Assembly (NCBI RefSeq): GCF_029323795.1
Contig: NZ_CP119758.1
Location: forward strand, 1,178,001-1,242,000
Source of the DNA: Zobellia alginiliquefaciens
Lineage (GTDB): Bacteria; Bacteroidota; Bacteroidia; Flavobacteriales; Flavobacteriaceae
Direction of reading: 5' to 3'
DNA length: 64,000 nucleotides
Below the pieces are notes generated by a model, which ran no database searches, was not told where the DNA came from, and worked only from the letters and a program-made list of their open reading frames with translations. The stretch's first letter is position 1. Each line of letters starts with the position of its first letter. This document shows, piece by piece, positions 35,698-43,481 of the stretch. A program made the position numbers and the translations under genes.

Positions 35698-35705
35698 CAA
35701 AGGTA
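35698..35705 (-). promoter_or_regulatory. Promoter -7 box immediately before the metallophosphoesterase start
   Basis: Minus-strand TACCTTTG, with only 5 nt between it and the ATG, so transcription would start at or next to the start codon. No -33 TTG at standard spacing. Confidence 0.4.
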
Positions 35706-35740
35706 TTTGAATCCTCCACAGGGATTACCTCATTTACATT

Positions 35741-36463
35741 TTATTTAACCCTATTTACTATATCTATAATTGTGTTTGAGTCAGTTATAGCAACTTCACT
35801 GTCTTTTAAGAACAATGGAGAATTCATAGAAACCTTATTCGTTTCGGGCAACGTTCTTAAAAATTTAACTCCCGAAAGATGAACAGCTCCAAAACCCCAT
35901 TTTTTAAAATCCATAACATTTTCAGGCCGCACTCCCCCACCTGGCATAAGGGTACAATTTTTAGTTTTCGCATGAAGCCTCTTCAAAAGTTCTATTCCTG
36001 CTACCGCCGATTTTTGTTGGCCAGACGTTAATATGTAGTCTACCCCCAATTCTTCCAGCTGAGATAAGGTTTTAAAAGGGTCTTCCACCCAATCGAATGC
36101 ACGATGAAATGTAAATCTCATATCACCGGAAGCAGCAATAAGCTCTTGGGTTTGCTCAACATTTAATGTATAATTAGATTTTAATACCCCAGACACAATC
36201 CCTTCAAACCCCAATTGTGAACAGAGAGCAATATTCTCTTTCATAATTTTTAGCTCATCAGCAGAATAGGTGAAATCTCCGCTACGCGGGCGTATGAGCA
36301 CATGAACAGGAATGGAAATTTGCTCTCGTACACTTTTCAGCAAACCATATGAAGGAGTAATTCCCCCTACGGCGAGTTCGGCACAAAGCTCAATACGGTC
36401 AGCTCCCGCTTTTTGAGCATTTAATGCAGATTGCAAAGAATTGGCACAGACTTCTACTAGCAT
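35741..36463 (-). CDS. cutC: CutC family TIM-barrel protein
   Basis: A 240-residue cytoplasmic protein of the CutC family, historically linked to copper homeostasis, although the biochemical role is still unclear. Family signatures are the start MLVEVCANSLQSALNAQKAG, RIELCAELAVGGITPS, VHVLIRPRSGDFTYS, FHRAFDW, LTSGQQKSA and the MPGGGVRPENV loop. The length is normal for the family. It is divergent from the glycosylasparaginase gene, with a short palindrome in the shared region. Confidence 0.93.
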   Translation of the reverse strand: MLVEVCANSLQSALNAQKAGADRIELCAELAVGGITPSYGLLKSVREQISIPVHVLIRPRSGDFTYSADELKIMKENIALCSQLGFEGIVSGVLKSNYTLNVEQTQELIAASGDMRFTFHRAFDWVEDPFKTLSQLEELGVDYILTSGQQKSAVAGIELLKRLHAKTKNCTLMPGGGVRPENVMDFKKWGFGAVHLSGVKFLRTLPETNKVSMNSPLFLKDSEVAITDSNTIIDIVNRVK

Positions 36464-36476
36464 TTTACTTATATTT

Positions 36477-36493
36477 AATGCCCAAGTGGCATT
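36477..36493. repeat. Short palindrome between cutC and the glycosylasparaginase gene
   Basis: AATGCC and GGCATT are perfect inverted repeats separated by 5 bases, located between the two divergent start codons. It could be an operator. No recognisable promoter boxes flank it, so this is a weak call. Confidence 0.3.
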
Positions 36494-36527
36494 TTAAAAC
36501 TACGCCTAAAATAGAAATCTAAAGACC

Positions 36528-37517
36528 ATGGAAAGAAGAAAGTTCCTAAAAAATTCCACTGCCGCAACCGCAGGTTTAATTTCAACCCCTTTATTGGCTG
36601 CCCAAACCCATACATCTACTAAAACAACTACAGACACTATAGCTGCCGTAAAACCTATTGTAATTTGTACATGGGATTTTCACAACGCATCTTCAAAAGC
36701 ATGGGAAACTTTAAAAGACGGTGGCTCTTCATTAGATGCTGTAACCGAAGGTGTAATGATAGAAGAAAATGATATCAACAACCAAACCGTAGGCGTTGGT
36801 GGCAGACCGGACCGAGACGGAAACGTAACTTTGGATGCTTGTATTATGGATAAAGATGGAAACTGCGGCGCTGTATTGGCCATGCAAAACATCGCTAACC
36901 CTATTTTGGTTGCTCGTAAAGTAATGGAGGAAACCCCACATGTTATGCTTGCCGGAAAAGGGGCTGAACAATTTGCTTATGAAATGGGATTTAAGAAAAC
37001 CAATCTCCTTACCGAAAAATCAAAACAGGAATGGTTGGAATGGAAAAAAACCTCGCAATACAAACCTATCATAAATATTGAAAACCATGATACTATTGGC
37101 ATGCTTGCCATTGATGCCAATGGAGATATTTCCGGAGCTTGTACCACAAGTGGCATGGGATACAAAATGGCGGGGCGCGTTGGTGATTCTCCGATTATTG
37201 GAGCTGGACTTTTTGTTGATAACGAAATAGGCGGAGCAACAGCTACCGGCGTGGGCGAAGAGGTAGTCCGTACCGTAGGCAGCTTTCTTATCGTAGAATT
37301 AATGCGACAAGGAAAGTCTCCTCAAGAAGCTTGTAAAGAAGGCGTAGAACGAATTATGGCCAAAAATAAAGGTCGAAATGATTTTCAAATCGGTTTTATA
37401 GCTATTAATAAAGCTGGCGAAACCGGCAGTTATTGTATTCATCCCGGATTTACGTATCGGTCCTATTCTGAAGAAGGGCATGTAAATAATCCTTCGGAAA
37501 GCTACATCAAATCTTAA
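36528..37517 (+). CDS. Tat-exported N(4)-glycosylasparaginase / isoaspartyl peptidase-type Ntn hydrolase
   Basis: A 329-residue Ntn hydrolase of the asparaginase-2 (plant-type/glycosylasparaginase) family. The precursor should self-cleave before Thr189 in HDTIGMLAID to create the N-terminal threonine nucleophile. Other family blocks are VGVGGRPDRDGNVTLDACIM, GNCGAVLAMQ, and GRVGDSPIIGAGLFVDN, which binds the substrate. The start MERRKFLKNSTAATAGLIS is a twin-arginine signal, so it acts in the periplasm. It probably removes Asn-linked sugar stubs or isoaspartyl residues from imported glycopeptides; the exact substrate is not decided. It is divergent from cutC and upstream of polA. Confidence 0.9.
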   Translation: MERRKFLKNSTAATAGLISTPLLAAQTHTSTKTTTDTIAAVKPIVICTWDFHNASSKAWETLKDGGSSLDAVTEGVMIEENDINNQTVGVGGRPDRDGNVTLDACIMDKDGNCGAVLAMQNIANPILVARKVMEETPHVMLAGKGAEQFAYEMGFKKTNLLTEKSKQEWLEWKKTSQYKPIINIENHDTIGMLAIDANGDISGACTTSGMGYKMAGRVGDSPIIGAGLFVDNEIGGATATGVGEEVVRTVGSFLIVELMRQGKSPQEACKEGVERIMAKNKGRNDFQIGFIAINKAGETGSYCIHPGFTYRSYSEEGHVNNPSESYIKS

Positions 37518-37545
37518 AACCTTAAAAAGTATTCAAAAACTTGAT

Positions 37546-37553
37546 TAGCTTTG
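37546..37553 (+). promoter_or_regulatory. Promoter -7 box for polA
   Basis: TAGCTTTG matches TAnnTTTG and lies 22 nt before ATG 37576. It favours that ATG over the in-frame TTG at 37561. No clear -33 element. Confidence 0.45.
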
Positions 37554-37575
37554 AAACCTTTTGAAAAACTATAAA

Positions 37576-40416
37576 ATGCCTGAACAAAAACGACTCTTCT
37601 TACTAGACGCCTACGCACTAATTTTCCGTGGATATTATGCCCTTATTAAAAACCCGAGAATAAACTCAAAAGGAATGGATACCTCTGCCATTATGGGGTT
37701 CATGAATTCCCTTTTTGACGTTATAAAAAGAGAAAAACCAGACCACCTAGCCGTTTGTTTCGATAAAGGCGGAAGTGCCGAACGTACTGAATTGTTCCCT
37801 GAGTACAAAGCGAATAGGGATGAAACCCCGGATGCCATTCGCATTGCAGTACCTTATATTCAGGATATTTTAAAAGCCATGCACATACCGTCCGTAGTTC
37901 TGGAAGGCTGGGAAGCCGATGACATCATTGGCACCCTGGCAAAACAGGCCGAAAAAGAAGAGTATAAAGTTTTTATGGTTACTCCGGATAAGGATTTTGG
38001 GCAGTTGGTTTCCGAGAACATTTTCATGTACCGCCCTGCACGAATGGGTAACGGTATAGAAATATGGGGCATACCCGAAATACAAAAACGTTTTGGGGTG
38101 GAACGCCCAGAACAGGTGATAGATTACTTGGGCATGATGGGCGATGCCAGTGATAATATTCCCGGTCTACCCGGTGTTGGCGACAAAACAGCTAAAAAAT
38201 TCATTGAGCAATTTGACTCAATGGAAGGCCTATTGGCGAATACCGATAAGCTGAAAGGCAAAATGAAAGAAAAGGTAGAAGCAAATAAGGAATTAGGGCT
38301 TCTCTCTAAAAAACTTGCCACTATCTGCATAGATTGCGATGTTACTTTCAATGCCGAGGATTATGAAATGTCGGTTCCAGATAGCGAGAAAGTTCAAGGG
38401 ATTTTTGAAGAGCTGGAATTCAGGCGACTAAAAGACCAGTTCATCAAAATATTTTCAGGAGAAACCGAAAACGAAACACAAGTAAGCAGTACTGAAACTG
38501 CCAAACAACAAGCTTCGGGCTCTTCATCAGCAGGCAGCGGGCAATTTTCACTTTTTGGTGGCGATGGATCTTCCGCAGCTACCATTACAGATAGTTCTAG
38601 CAGAAAAACTATTAAAGACGTACCTCACGTTTACCAAAGTGTTGCTGCAGGTATGGCCATGAAGCTCTTTGTTCAAAATCTAATGAAGCAGACCTCGGTT
38701 TGTTTTGATACGGAAACCACCTCGTTAAATCCGCTGGAAGCGCAACTTGTAGGTATAGCATTTTCATGGGAAGCCACAAAAGGGTATTACATTCCTTTCC
38801 CTGAAAATAAAGATGAGGCACAGGAACTCATAGAAATTCTACGACCTTTCTTTGAGTCCGAAACCATTGAGAAAATTGGTCAAAACCTTAAATACGACAT
38901 CAAAGTTTTAGACAAGTATAATATTAAGGTAAAAGGGAAGTTTTTTGACACTATGTTGGCGCACTACCTGATCAATCCGGATATGCGCCACAATATGGAT
39001 GTACTGTCCGAAACCTACCTTAATTACACGCCTGTTTCCATAACTGAGCTTATTGGCAAAAAAGGAAAGAACCAATTGAGCATGCGTGATGTGCCTTTGG
39101 AAAAGCAAACAGAATATGCTATTGAAGATGCAGATATAACTTTTCAATTGGCAGAACATTTCAGACCTGAACTGGCAGAAGCAAAGACCGATGTTCTTTT
39201 TAAAGATATAGAGATTCCATTATTACAAGTTCTAGCCGATATGGAGTTAGAAGGCATCAATTTGGATGAAAAATTCCTGAACGGACTTTCCGAAGACCTA
39301 AATAATGACATCAAAAGTCTTGAAGAAAAAATTTACGAAGCCGCAGGAGAAGAATTCAATATAGGTTCACCAAAGCAACTGGGTGAAATTTTGTTCAGCA
39401 AAATGAAATTAGTTGACAAGCCCAAAAAGACCAAAACAGGTCAGTTTTCTACCTCGGAAGATGTACTTTCCTATTTGGCCAAGGACCATGAGATTATTCA
39501 AAATGTATTGAACTACCGTGGGCTGGCAAAACTAAAAAGCACCTACGTAGATGCGTTACCTGCACAAGTAGAAGCTACTACGGGCCGCGTTCACACAGAT
39601 TATATGCAAACTGTTGCCGCAACCGGCAGATTAAGCAGTAATAATCCAAACCTACAAAATATTCCTATTCGAACCGAACGAGGCCGTCAAGTCCGTAAAG
39701 CTTTTGTTCCAAGGGATGAGAACTACATTTTGTTAGCTGCGGATTATTCTCAAATTGAATTACGTATTATTGCGGCATTGAGTGAAGAGACCACTATGAT
39801 CGAAGCCTTTAAAAATGGCGAAGACATTCATGCTTCCACTGCATCAAAAGTATTTAACGTACCAATTGAAGAAGTCACTCGCGAGCAAAGAAGCAATGCC
39901 AAAACCGTAAACTTTGGGATTATATATGGCGTTTCTGCCTTTGGCCTGAGCAATCAAACCGATTTATCACGCTCCGAAGCCAAAGAACTTATTGATACCT
40001 ATTATAAAACGTATCCAAAACTTCGCAATTATATGGGCGAACAGGTAGACTTTGCACGTGACAATGGCTATGTATCAACTGTGTTGGGCAGAAGACGATA
40101 TCTTAAAGACATTAACGGAAGTAATGCCATAGTACGCGGTGCCGCAGAACGTAACGCCGTGAACGCACCTATTCAAGGTAGCGCTGCGGATATCATAAAA
40201 CTAGCAATGATCAATATCCACAAAAAACTCGCTGAAGGCAACTACAAATCTAAAATGCTCTTACAGGTACATGATGAATTGGTGTTTGATATATATAAGC
40301 CAGAATTGGATGAATTAAGCGGATTAATAAAATCCGAAATGGAGAATGCCTATAAGCTATCGGTACCGTTAGATGTAGAAGTTGGCCTAGGACAAGATTG
40401 GCTGGAGGCGCATTAA
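37576..40416 (+). CDS. polA: DNA polymerase I
   Basis: The repair and Okazaki-fragment-processing polymerase, 946 residues from ATG 37576; a TTG five codons upstream is less likely. All three domains are present. The 5'-3' exonuclease (about 1-290) has DKDFGQLV and GDASDNIPGLPGVGDKTA. The 3'-5' proofreading exonuclease (about 340-540) looks active: the acidic residues in CFDTETTSL, NLKYDIKVL and AIEDADITF are all kept. The polymerase domain has motif A DYSQIELRI, motif B RSNAKTVNFGIIYG and motif C QVHDELVFD. A Ser/Ala/Gly-rich linker (about 305-345) joins the first two domains. A hairpin with a T-run follows the stop. Confidence 0.97.
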   Translation: MPEQKRLFLLDAYALIFRGYYALIKNPRINSKGMDTSAIMGFMNSLFDVIKREKPDHLAVCFDKGGSAERTELFPEYKANRDETPDAIRIAVPYIQDILKAMHIPSVVLEGWEADDIIGTLAKQAEKEEYKVFMVTPDKDFGQLVSENIFMYRPARMGNGIEIWGIPEIQKRFGVERPEQVIDYLGMMGDASDNIPGLPGVGDKTAKKFIEQFDSMEGLLANTDKLKGKMKEKVEANKELGLLSKKLATICIDCDVTFNAEDYEMSVPDSEKVQGIFEELEFRRLKDQFIKIFSGETENETQVSSTETAKQQASGSSSAGSGQFSLFGGDGSSAATITDSSSRKTIKDVPHVYQSVAAGMAMKLFVQNLMKQTSVCFDTETTSLNPLEAQLVGIAFSWEATKGYYIPFPENKDEAQELIEILRPFFESETIEKIGQNLKYDIKVLDKYNIKVKGKFFDTMLAHYLINPDMRHNMDVLSETYLNYTPVSITELIGKKGKNQLSMRDVPLEKQTEYAIEDADITFQLAEHFRPELAEAKTDVLFKDIEIPLLQVLADMELEGINLDEKFLNGLSEDLNNDIKSLEEKIYEAAGEEFNIGSPKQLGEILFSKMKLVDKPKKTKTGQFSTSEDVLSYLAKDHEIIQNVLNYRGLAKLKSTYVDALPAQVEATTGRVHTDYMQTVAATGRLSSNNPNLQNIPIRTERGRQVRKAFVPRDENYILLAADYSQIELRIIAALSEETTMIEAFKNGEDIHASTASKVFNVPIEEVTREQRSNAKTVNFGIIYGVSAFGLSNQTDLSRSEAKELIDTYYKTYPKLRNYMGEQVDFARDNGYVSTVLGRRRYLKDINGSNAIVRGAAERNAVNAPIQGSAADIIKLAMINIHKKLAEGNYKSKMLLQVHDELVFDIYKPELDELSGLIKSEMENAYKLSVPLDVEVGLGQDWLEAH

Positions 40417-40428
40417 CATACAAAACAC

Positions 40429-40464
40429 GCCCTTTCACAACATTTATTGGCGTAAAGGGCTTTT
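40429..40464 (+). terminator. Possible terminator after polA
   Basis: GCCCTTT pairs with AAAGGGC, followed by TTTT, but the loop is long (18 bases) and contains a competing ACGCC/GGCGT pairing, so strength is uncertain. Confidence 0.5.
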
Positions 40465-40518
40465 CAGACTTACTTTTACAGTCCTATTCTACACAGAATG
40501 GATTTTACCAGTAATCAA

Positions 40519-40866
40519 ATGAAAACGTTAGCTACACTTTTTACTATTTTATTCTTTGTCTGCAACAGCTATGCACAGGAAGCTGCAGAACAGAATATTG
40601 GTCATAAAACTACCATGACGTCAGTAAAAAAAGTGAAGGTATTTCCCAATCCAGCTAGTAACGTTGTTAATGTACTAGGCTTAAAAAATACCGCTAAAGC
40701 AACCATTTCCATAATGGACATTTATGGTAACATTGTACTTTCACACCAATGGGAGATTCGAAGAAATGCCATAAGCATACCTGTTTCTTCCCTTGATTCG
40801 GGCGCATATATCATTAACATTCGTTCGAATGAAGAAAAAGTTCACACAAAGTTCTACAAACAATAG
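40519..40866 (+). CDS. Minimal T9SS substrate: signal peptide plus type A sorting domain
   Basis: A 115-residue exported protein consisting of a signal peptide (MKTLATLFTILFFVCNSYAQ), a linker of about 18 residues, and a type A T9SS C-terminal sorting domain (about 38-115: KVKVFPNPASNVVNVLGL at the front, then IMDIYGNIVLS, SLDSGAYIINIRS and the ending HTKFYKQ). The PNP motif and the DxxGNxV and LxxGxYxxxI blocks are diagnostic. There is hardly any passenger domain, so its function is not evident. The start at 40519 is chosen because it begins the signal peptide; ATG 40498 would add seven polar residues. The window also encodes T9SS parts SprA and PorT. Confidence 0.82.
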   Translation: MKTLATLFTILFFVCNSYAQEAAEQNIGHKTTMTSVKKVKVFPNPASNVVNVLGLKNTAKATISIMDIYGNIVLSHQWEIRRNAISIPVSSLDSGAYIINIRSNEEKVHTKFYKQ

Positions 40867-41067
40867 AACCTTCTTTTTACATTTTCCGTACTTACCCGCC
40901 ATACTAAGGTTAGCACTTACTATTTAAGCCTCTTATTTTTCTCAATAAACAAACCTATAAATTTCCAGTTCACCGGAAACATCCATTTTAGGTGTTTGAT
41001 TTTAATTAAATTTGCCCAAGAATTTGAAAAAGAGTGTTTTTAACTAAAAATAATCGTAAAACACCGC

Positions 41068-41097
41068 TTGTTTTTCAATAGAATTAGTGTACATTTG
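41068..41097 (+). promoter_or_regulatory. Promoter of rplM-rpsI
   Basis: TTG (41068-41070), exactly 19 nt, then TACATTTG (41090-41097): a textbook Bacteroidota promoter. It predicts a start near 41102 and a leader of about 40 nt. The rest of the 40867-41067 gap shows nothing I can support. Confidence 0.85.
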
Positions 41098-41100
41098 CAG

Positions 41101-41113
41101 CCCGTTTGACGGG
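41101..41113 (+). other. Small hairpin at the 5' end of the rplM leader
   Basis: CCCG and CGGG flank a 5-base loop, right at the predicted transcription start. It could stabilise the mRNA or contribute to an L13 autoregulatory site; that role is inference. Confidence 0.4.
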
Positions 41114-41143
41114 ATTGAAGTGTTTAATTAAAAAGTAACCGTA

Positions 41144-41599
41144 GTGGATACATTAAGTTATAAGACCGTTTCTGCCAATAAAACAACTGTTGACAAACAG
41201 TGGTTATTAGTTGATGCAGAAGGAGAGACTTTAGGCCGATTGGCTTCTAAAGTTGCCAAAATGCTTAGAGGAAAACATAAGCCAAGTTTCACCCCTCATG
41301 TTGATTGTGGTGATAATGTGATTATTATCAATGCTGAGAAAATCAATTTAACCGGAAACAAATGGGATGATAAATCCTATTCTCGTTACACAGGCTATCC
41401 TGGTGGTCAGCGTACTACATCCGTAAAAGAGCTTTTGGCTAAAAAACCTGAAGCAATTGTAGAAAAAGCGGTTAAAGGAATGCTTCCTAAGAACAGATTG
41501 GGTGCCGATCTTTTCAGAAACCTTAAAGTTTTTGTTGGAACAGCACATAACCATGAAGCTCAAAAACCACAGGTTATCAACTTAAAAGAATTCAAGTAA
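41144..41599 (+). CDS. rplM: 50S ribosomal protein L13
   Basis: L13 (uL13), an early-assembly protein of the large subunit, 151 residues. The core is unmistakable: [56 protein letters not shown], and [19 protein letters not shown]. It starts with GTG at 41144, giving the N-terminus MDTLSYKT seen in flavobacterial L13; no ATG is available before the conserved part. Its TAA stop overlaps the rpsI ATG by one base (TAATG), so L13 and S9 are translationally coupled. Confidence 0.97.
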   Translation: MDTLSYKTVSANKTTVDKQWLLVDAEGETLGRLASKVAKMLRGKHKPSFTPHVDCGDNVIIINAEKINLTGNKWDDKSYSRYTGYPGGQRTTSVKELLAKKPEAIVEKAVKGMLPKNRLGADLFRNLKVFVGTAHNHEAQKPQVINLKEFK

Positions 41600-41985
41600 T
41601 GGAGACCATTCATAAAATCGGCAGAAGAAAGACAGCGGTTGCTCGTGTATATGTTTCAGAAGGAAAAGGAAACATTACAGTAAACCAGAGAGATCTTAAC
41701 GATTATTTCCCAACGGCTACTCTACAGTATAAGGTGAAGCAACCTTTTGCACTTACTGAAAACGAAGAAGCTTATGACGTAAGCGTAAACGTATACGGTG
41801 GTGGTATTACGGGTCAAGCAGAAGCTATACGCTTAGCTCTTTCTAGAGCTATGTGTGAAGTTGACGAAGAAAATAGACTTACTCTTAAACCAGAAGGTTT
41901 ATTAACTCGTGACCCAAGAATGGTTGAGCGTAAGAAATTCGGACAGAAGAAAGCTCGTAAGAAATTCCAGTTCTCAAAACGTTAA
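41599..41985 (+). CDS. rpsI: 30S ribosomal protein S9
   Basis: S9 (uS9), 128 residues, a small-subunit protein whose basic C-terminal tail reaches the P-site tRNA. Seen here: the start [20 protein letters not shown], the YGGGITGQAEAIRLALSRAM block, and the family-typical ending RKKFGQKKARKKFQFSKR with terminal Lys-Arg. It is coupled to rplM through a TAATG overlap and followed by a strong terminator at 42002-42031, so the operon is rplM-rpsI only. Confidence 0.98.
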   Translation: METIHKIGRRKTAVARVYVSEGKGNITVNQRDLNDYFPTATLQYKVKQPFALTENEEAYDVSVNVYGGGITGQAEAIRLALSRAMCEVDEENRLTLKPEGLLTRDPRMVERKKFGQKKARKKFQFSKR

Positions 41986-42001
41986 TATTCAAGATTATTA
42001 C

Positions 42002-42031
42002 GGTATCCATCTCACGATGGATACCTTTTTT
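42002..42031 (+). terminator. Terminator of rplM-rpsI
   Basis: A perfect 10-bp stem (GGTATCCATC with GATGGATACC), 4-base loop, then TTTTTT. It separates the L13-S9 operon from the rpsB leader. Confidence 0.93.
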
Positions 42032-42089
42032 ATATTTTTTCTTTAATCAAAGTTCATTGAAAGTTCGCGTTAAGCGGATAAATTAAAAA

Positions 42090-42246
42090 CTATTTGTCCT
42101 TAATTTAGGAAATAGTTATTCGGGAGACCCAAGAACATCTCATGTTCAACGGCACCGTTAGTTTAGCATCTAAATGCTTAAGGCTTGTCTATTACAGACA
42201 TACCACTTAGGCATTGCCAATTCATAAGAACGTAAACTAAATTCAA
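42090..42246 (+). promoter_or_regulatory. Structured rpsB leader, candidate S2 autoregulatory RNA
   Basis: Between the rpsI terminator and the rpsB ATG there is unusually dense pairing potential. Stems: 42090-42095 with 42110-42115; GAACAT/ATGTTC (42133-42147, 3-base loop); GGCA 42151-42154 with TGCC 42215-42218; ATGCTTAAG 42174-42182 with CTTAGGCAT 42206-42214 (9 bp, one G-T); and inside it TGTCT/AGACA (42186-42200). In addition TTAGTTTA (42158-42165) is exactly complementary to TAAACTAA (42233-42240), 6 nt before the ATG, which could close the start region. I see no clear promoter box for it. Ribosomal-protein leaders commonly work this way; binding by S2 is inference. Confidence 0.6.
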
Positions 42247-43377
42247 ATGGCGAAAGTCGAAGTAAAACAATTATTGGAAGCTGGTGTGCATTTTGGCCAC
42301 CTTACACGAAAGTGGAACCCTAACATGGCGCCCTACATCTACATGGAGCGTAACGGTATCCACGTTATCAATCTTTACAAAACAGTTGCAAAATTAGACG
42401 AGGCTAATGAGGCTCTTCAAAAAATTGCTGCATCTGGACGAAAAATTCTTTTTGTTGCTACAAAAAAACAAGCAAAAGACATCGTTGCCGAAAAAGTAGC
42501 AAATGTAAACATGCCTTTCATCACTGAAAGATGGCCTGGTGGTATGTTGACCAATTTCGTTACTATTCGTAAAGCAGTAAAGAAAATGGCATCTATTGAC
42601 CGTATGAAAAAAGACGGTACATTCATGACTTTATCTAAAAAAGAACGTCTACAAGTAGACCGTCTTCGTGCCAAACTAGACAAGAACTTAGGTTCAATCT
42701 CTGACATGACACGTTTACCTGGTGCATTGTTCATAGTTGACACCATGCGCGAGCACATTGCCGTTAAGGAAGCTCAAAAATTGAACATTCCTATTTTTGC
42801 AATGGTCGATACCAATTCAGACCCAAGAGATGTAGATTATTTGATTCCATCTAACGATGATGCTTCAAAATCTATTGACATTATTATGACTCAAGTAACT
42901 GAGGCTATCGCGGAAGGTCTTGCTGAGCGTAAATCTGAAAAACAATCGGACAAGGAAGGTGCTGATGCTCCTAAAAAAGCAGAAAAACAAAAGGCCCCTA
43001 TTGAACCAACTCCAAAAACGGTAGAAACAAAAGCACCACCTGTTGTTGCTAAAACACCAGAACCAACAGTAAATGTTGAAGCTACTAAAGCAGCTGTTGA
43101 AGCAGAGCAGAAAGCAGATTCTAGCGATATAGACTTCACCAAAATAGAAGGTGTTGGACCTAAAGCTGCCGAGGCTTTAGTTAATGCCGGCTTTGATTCT
43201 TACGCCAAATTGGCCGAAGGTGATCCAGAAAAAATAAAAGAGATCCTTACAGAGGCTAGCTCTAGAATGGCGCACCTTGACCCAACTTCATGGCCAAAGC
43301 AGGCTAAAATGGCTGCTGATGGCAAATGGGACGAGCTTAAAGAATGGCAAGACAGTGTTAAAGGAGGTGTAGAATAA
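42247..43377 (+). CDS. rpsB: 30S ribosomal protein S2 with C-terminal helix-hairpin-helix extension
   Basis: S2 (uS2), needed for binding of S1 and mRNA on the small subunit. Residues 1 to about 230 are standard S2: QLLEAGVHFGHLTRKWNPNM, GRKILFVATKKQAKDIV, ERWPGGMLTNFVTIRK, LPGALFIVDT and IPIFAMVDTNSDPRDVDYLI. The protein then continues for about 145 residues: a Lys/Pro/Ala-rich linker (about 231-293) and a folded tail (about 294-376) with FTKIEGVGPKAAEALVNAG, a typical helix-hairpin-helix, ending in a Trp-rich segment (SWPKQAKMA, GKWDELKEWQ). This extension is not part of S2 in most phyla. A structured leader precedes the gene, and tsf follows after 104 nt, as in most bacteria. Confidence 0.97.
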   Translation: MAKVEVKQLLEAGVHFGHLTRKWNPNMAPYIYMERNGIHVINLYKTVAKLDEANEALQKIAASGRKILFVATKKQAKDIVAEKVANVNMPFITERWPGGMLTNFVTIRKAVKKMASIDRMKKDGTFMTLSKKERLQVDRLRAKLDKNLGSISDMTRLPGALFIVDTMREHIAVKEAQKLNIPIFAMVDTNSDPRDVDYLIPSNDDASKSIDIIMTQVTEAIAEGLAERKSEKQSDKEGADAPKKAEKQKAPIEPTPKTVETKAPPVVAKTPEPTVNVEATKAAVEAEQKADSSDIDFTKIEGVGPKAAEALVNAGFDSYAKLAEGDPEKIKEILTEASSRMAHLDPTSWPKQAKMAADGKWDELKEWQDSVKGGVE

Positions 43378-43425
43378 GTTCTATTCTACCTTATATAAAT
43401 AAAATAATAACATAACATTTGCTTT

Positions 43426-43454
43426 AAGATAGCGCTAGTAATTCTCGCTATCTT
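43426..43454 (+). other. Strong hairpin between rpsB and tsf
   Basis: AAGATAGCG pairs perfectly with CGCTATCTT (9 bp, 11-base loop), extended by two T-G pairs. No T-run follows, so it is not a full terminator. It may set the S2/EF-Ts ratio by partial termination, processing or mRNA protection; that is inference. Confidence 0.6.
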
Positions 43455-43481
43455 GGAGCAAATTGAAAAATAGAACACAAG

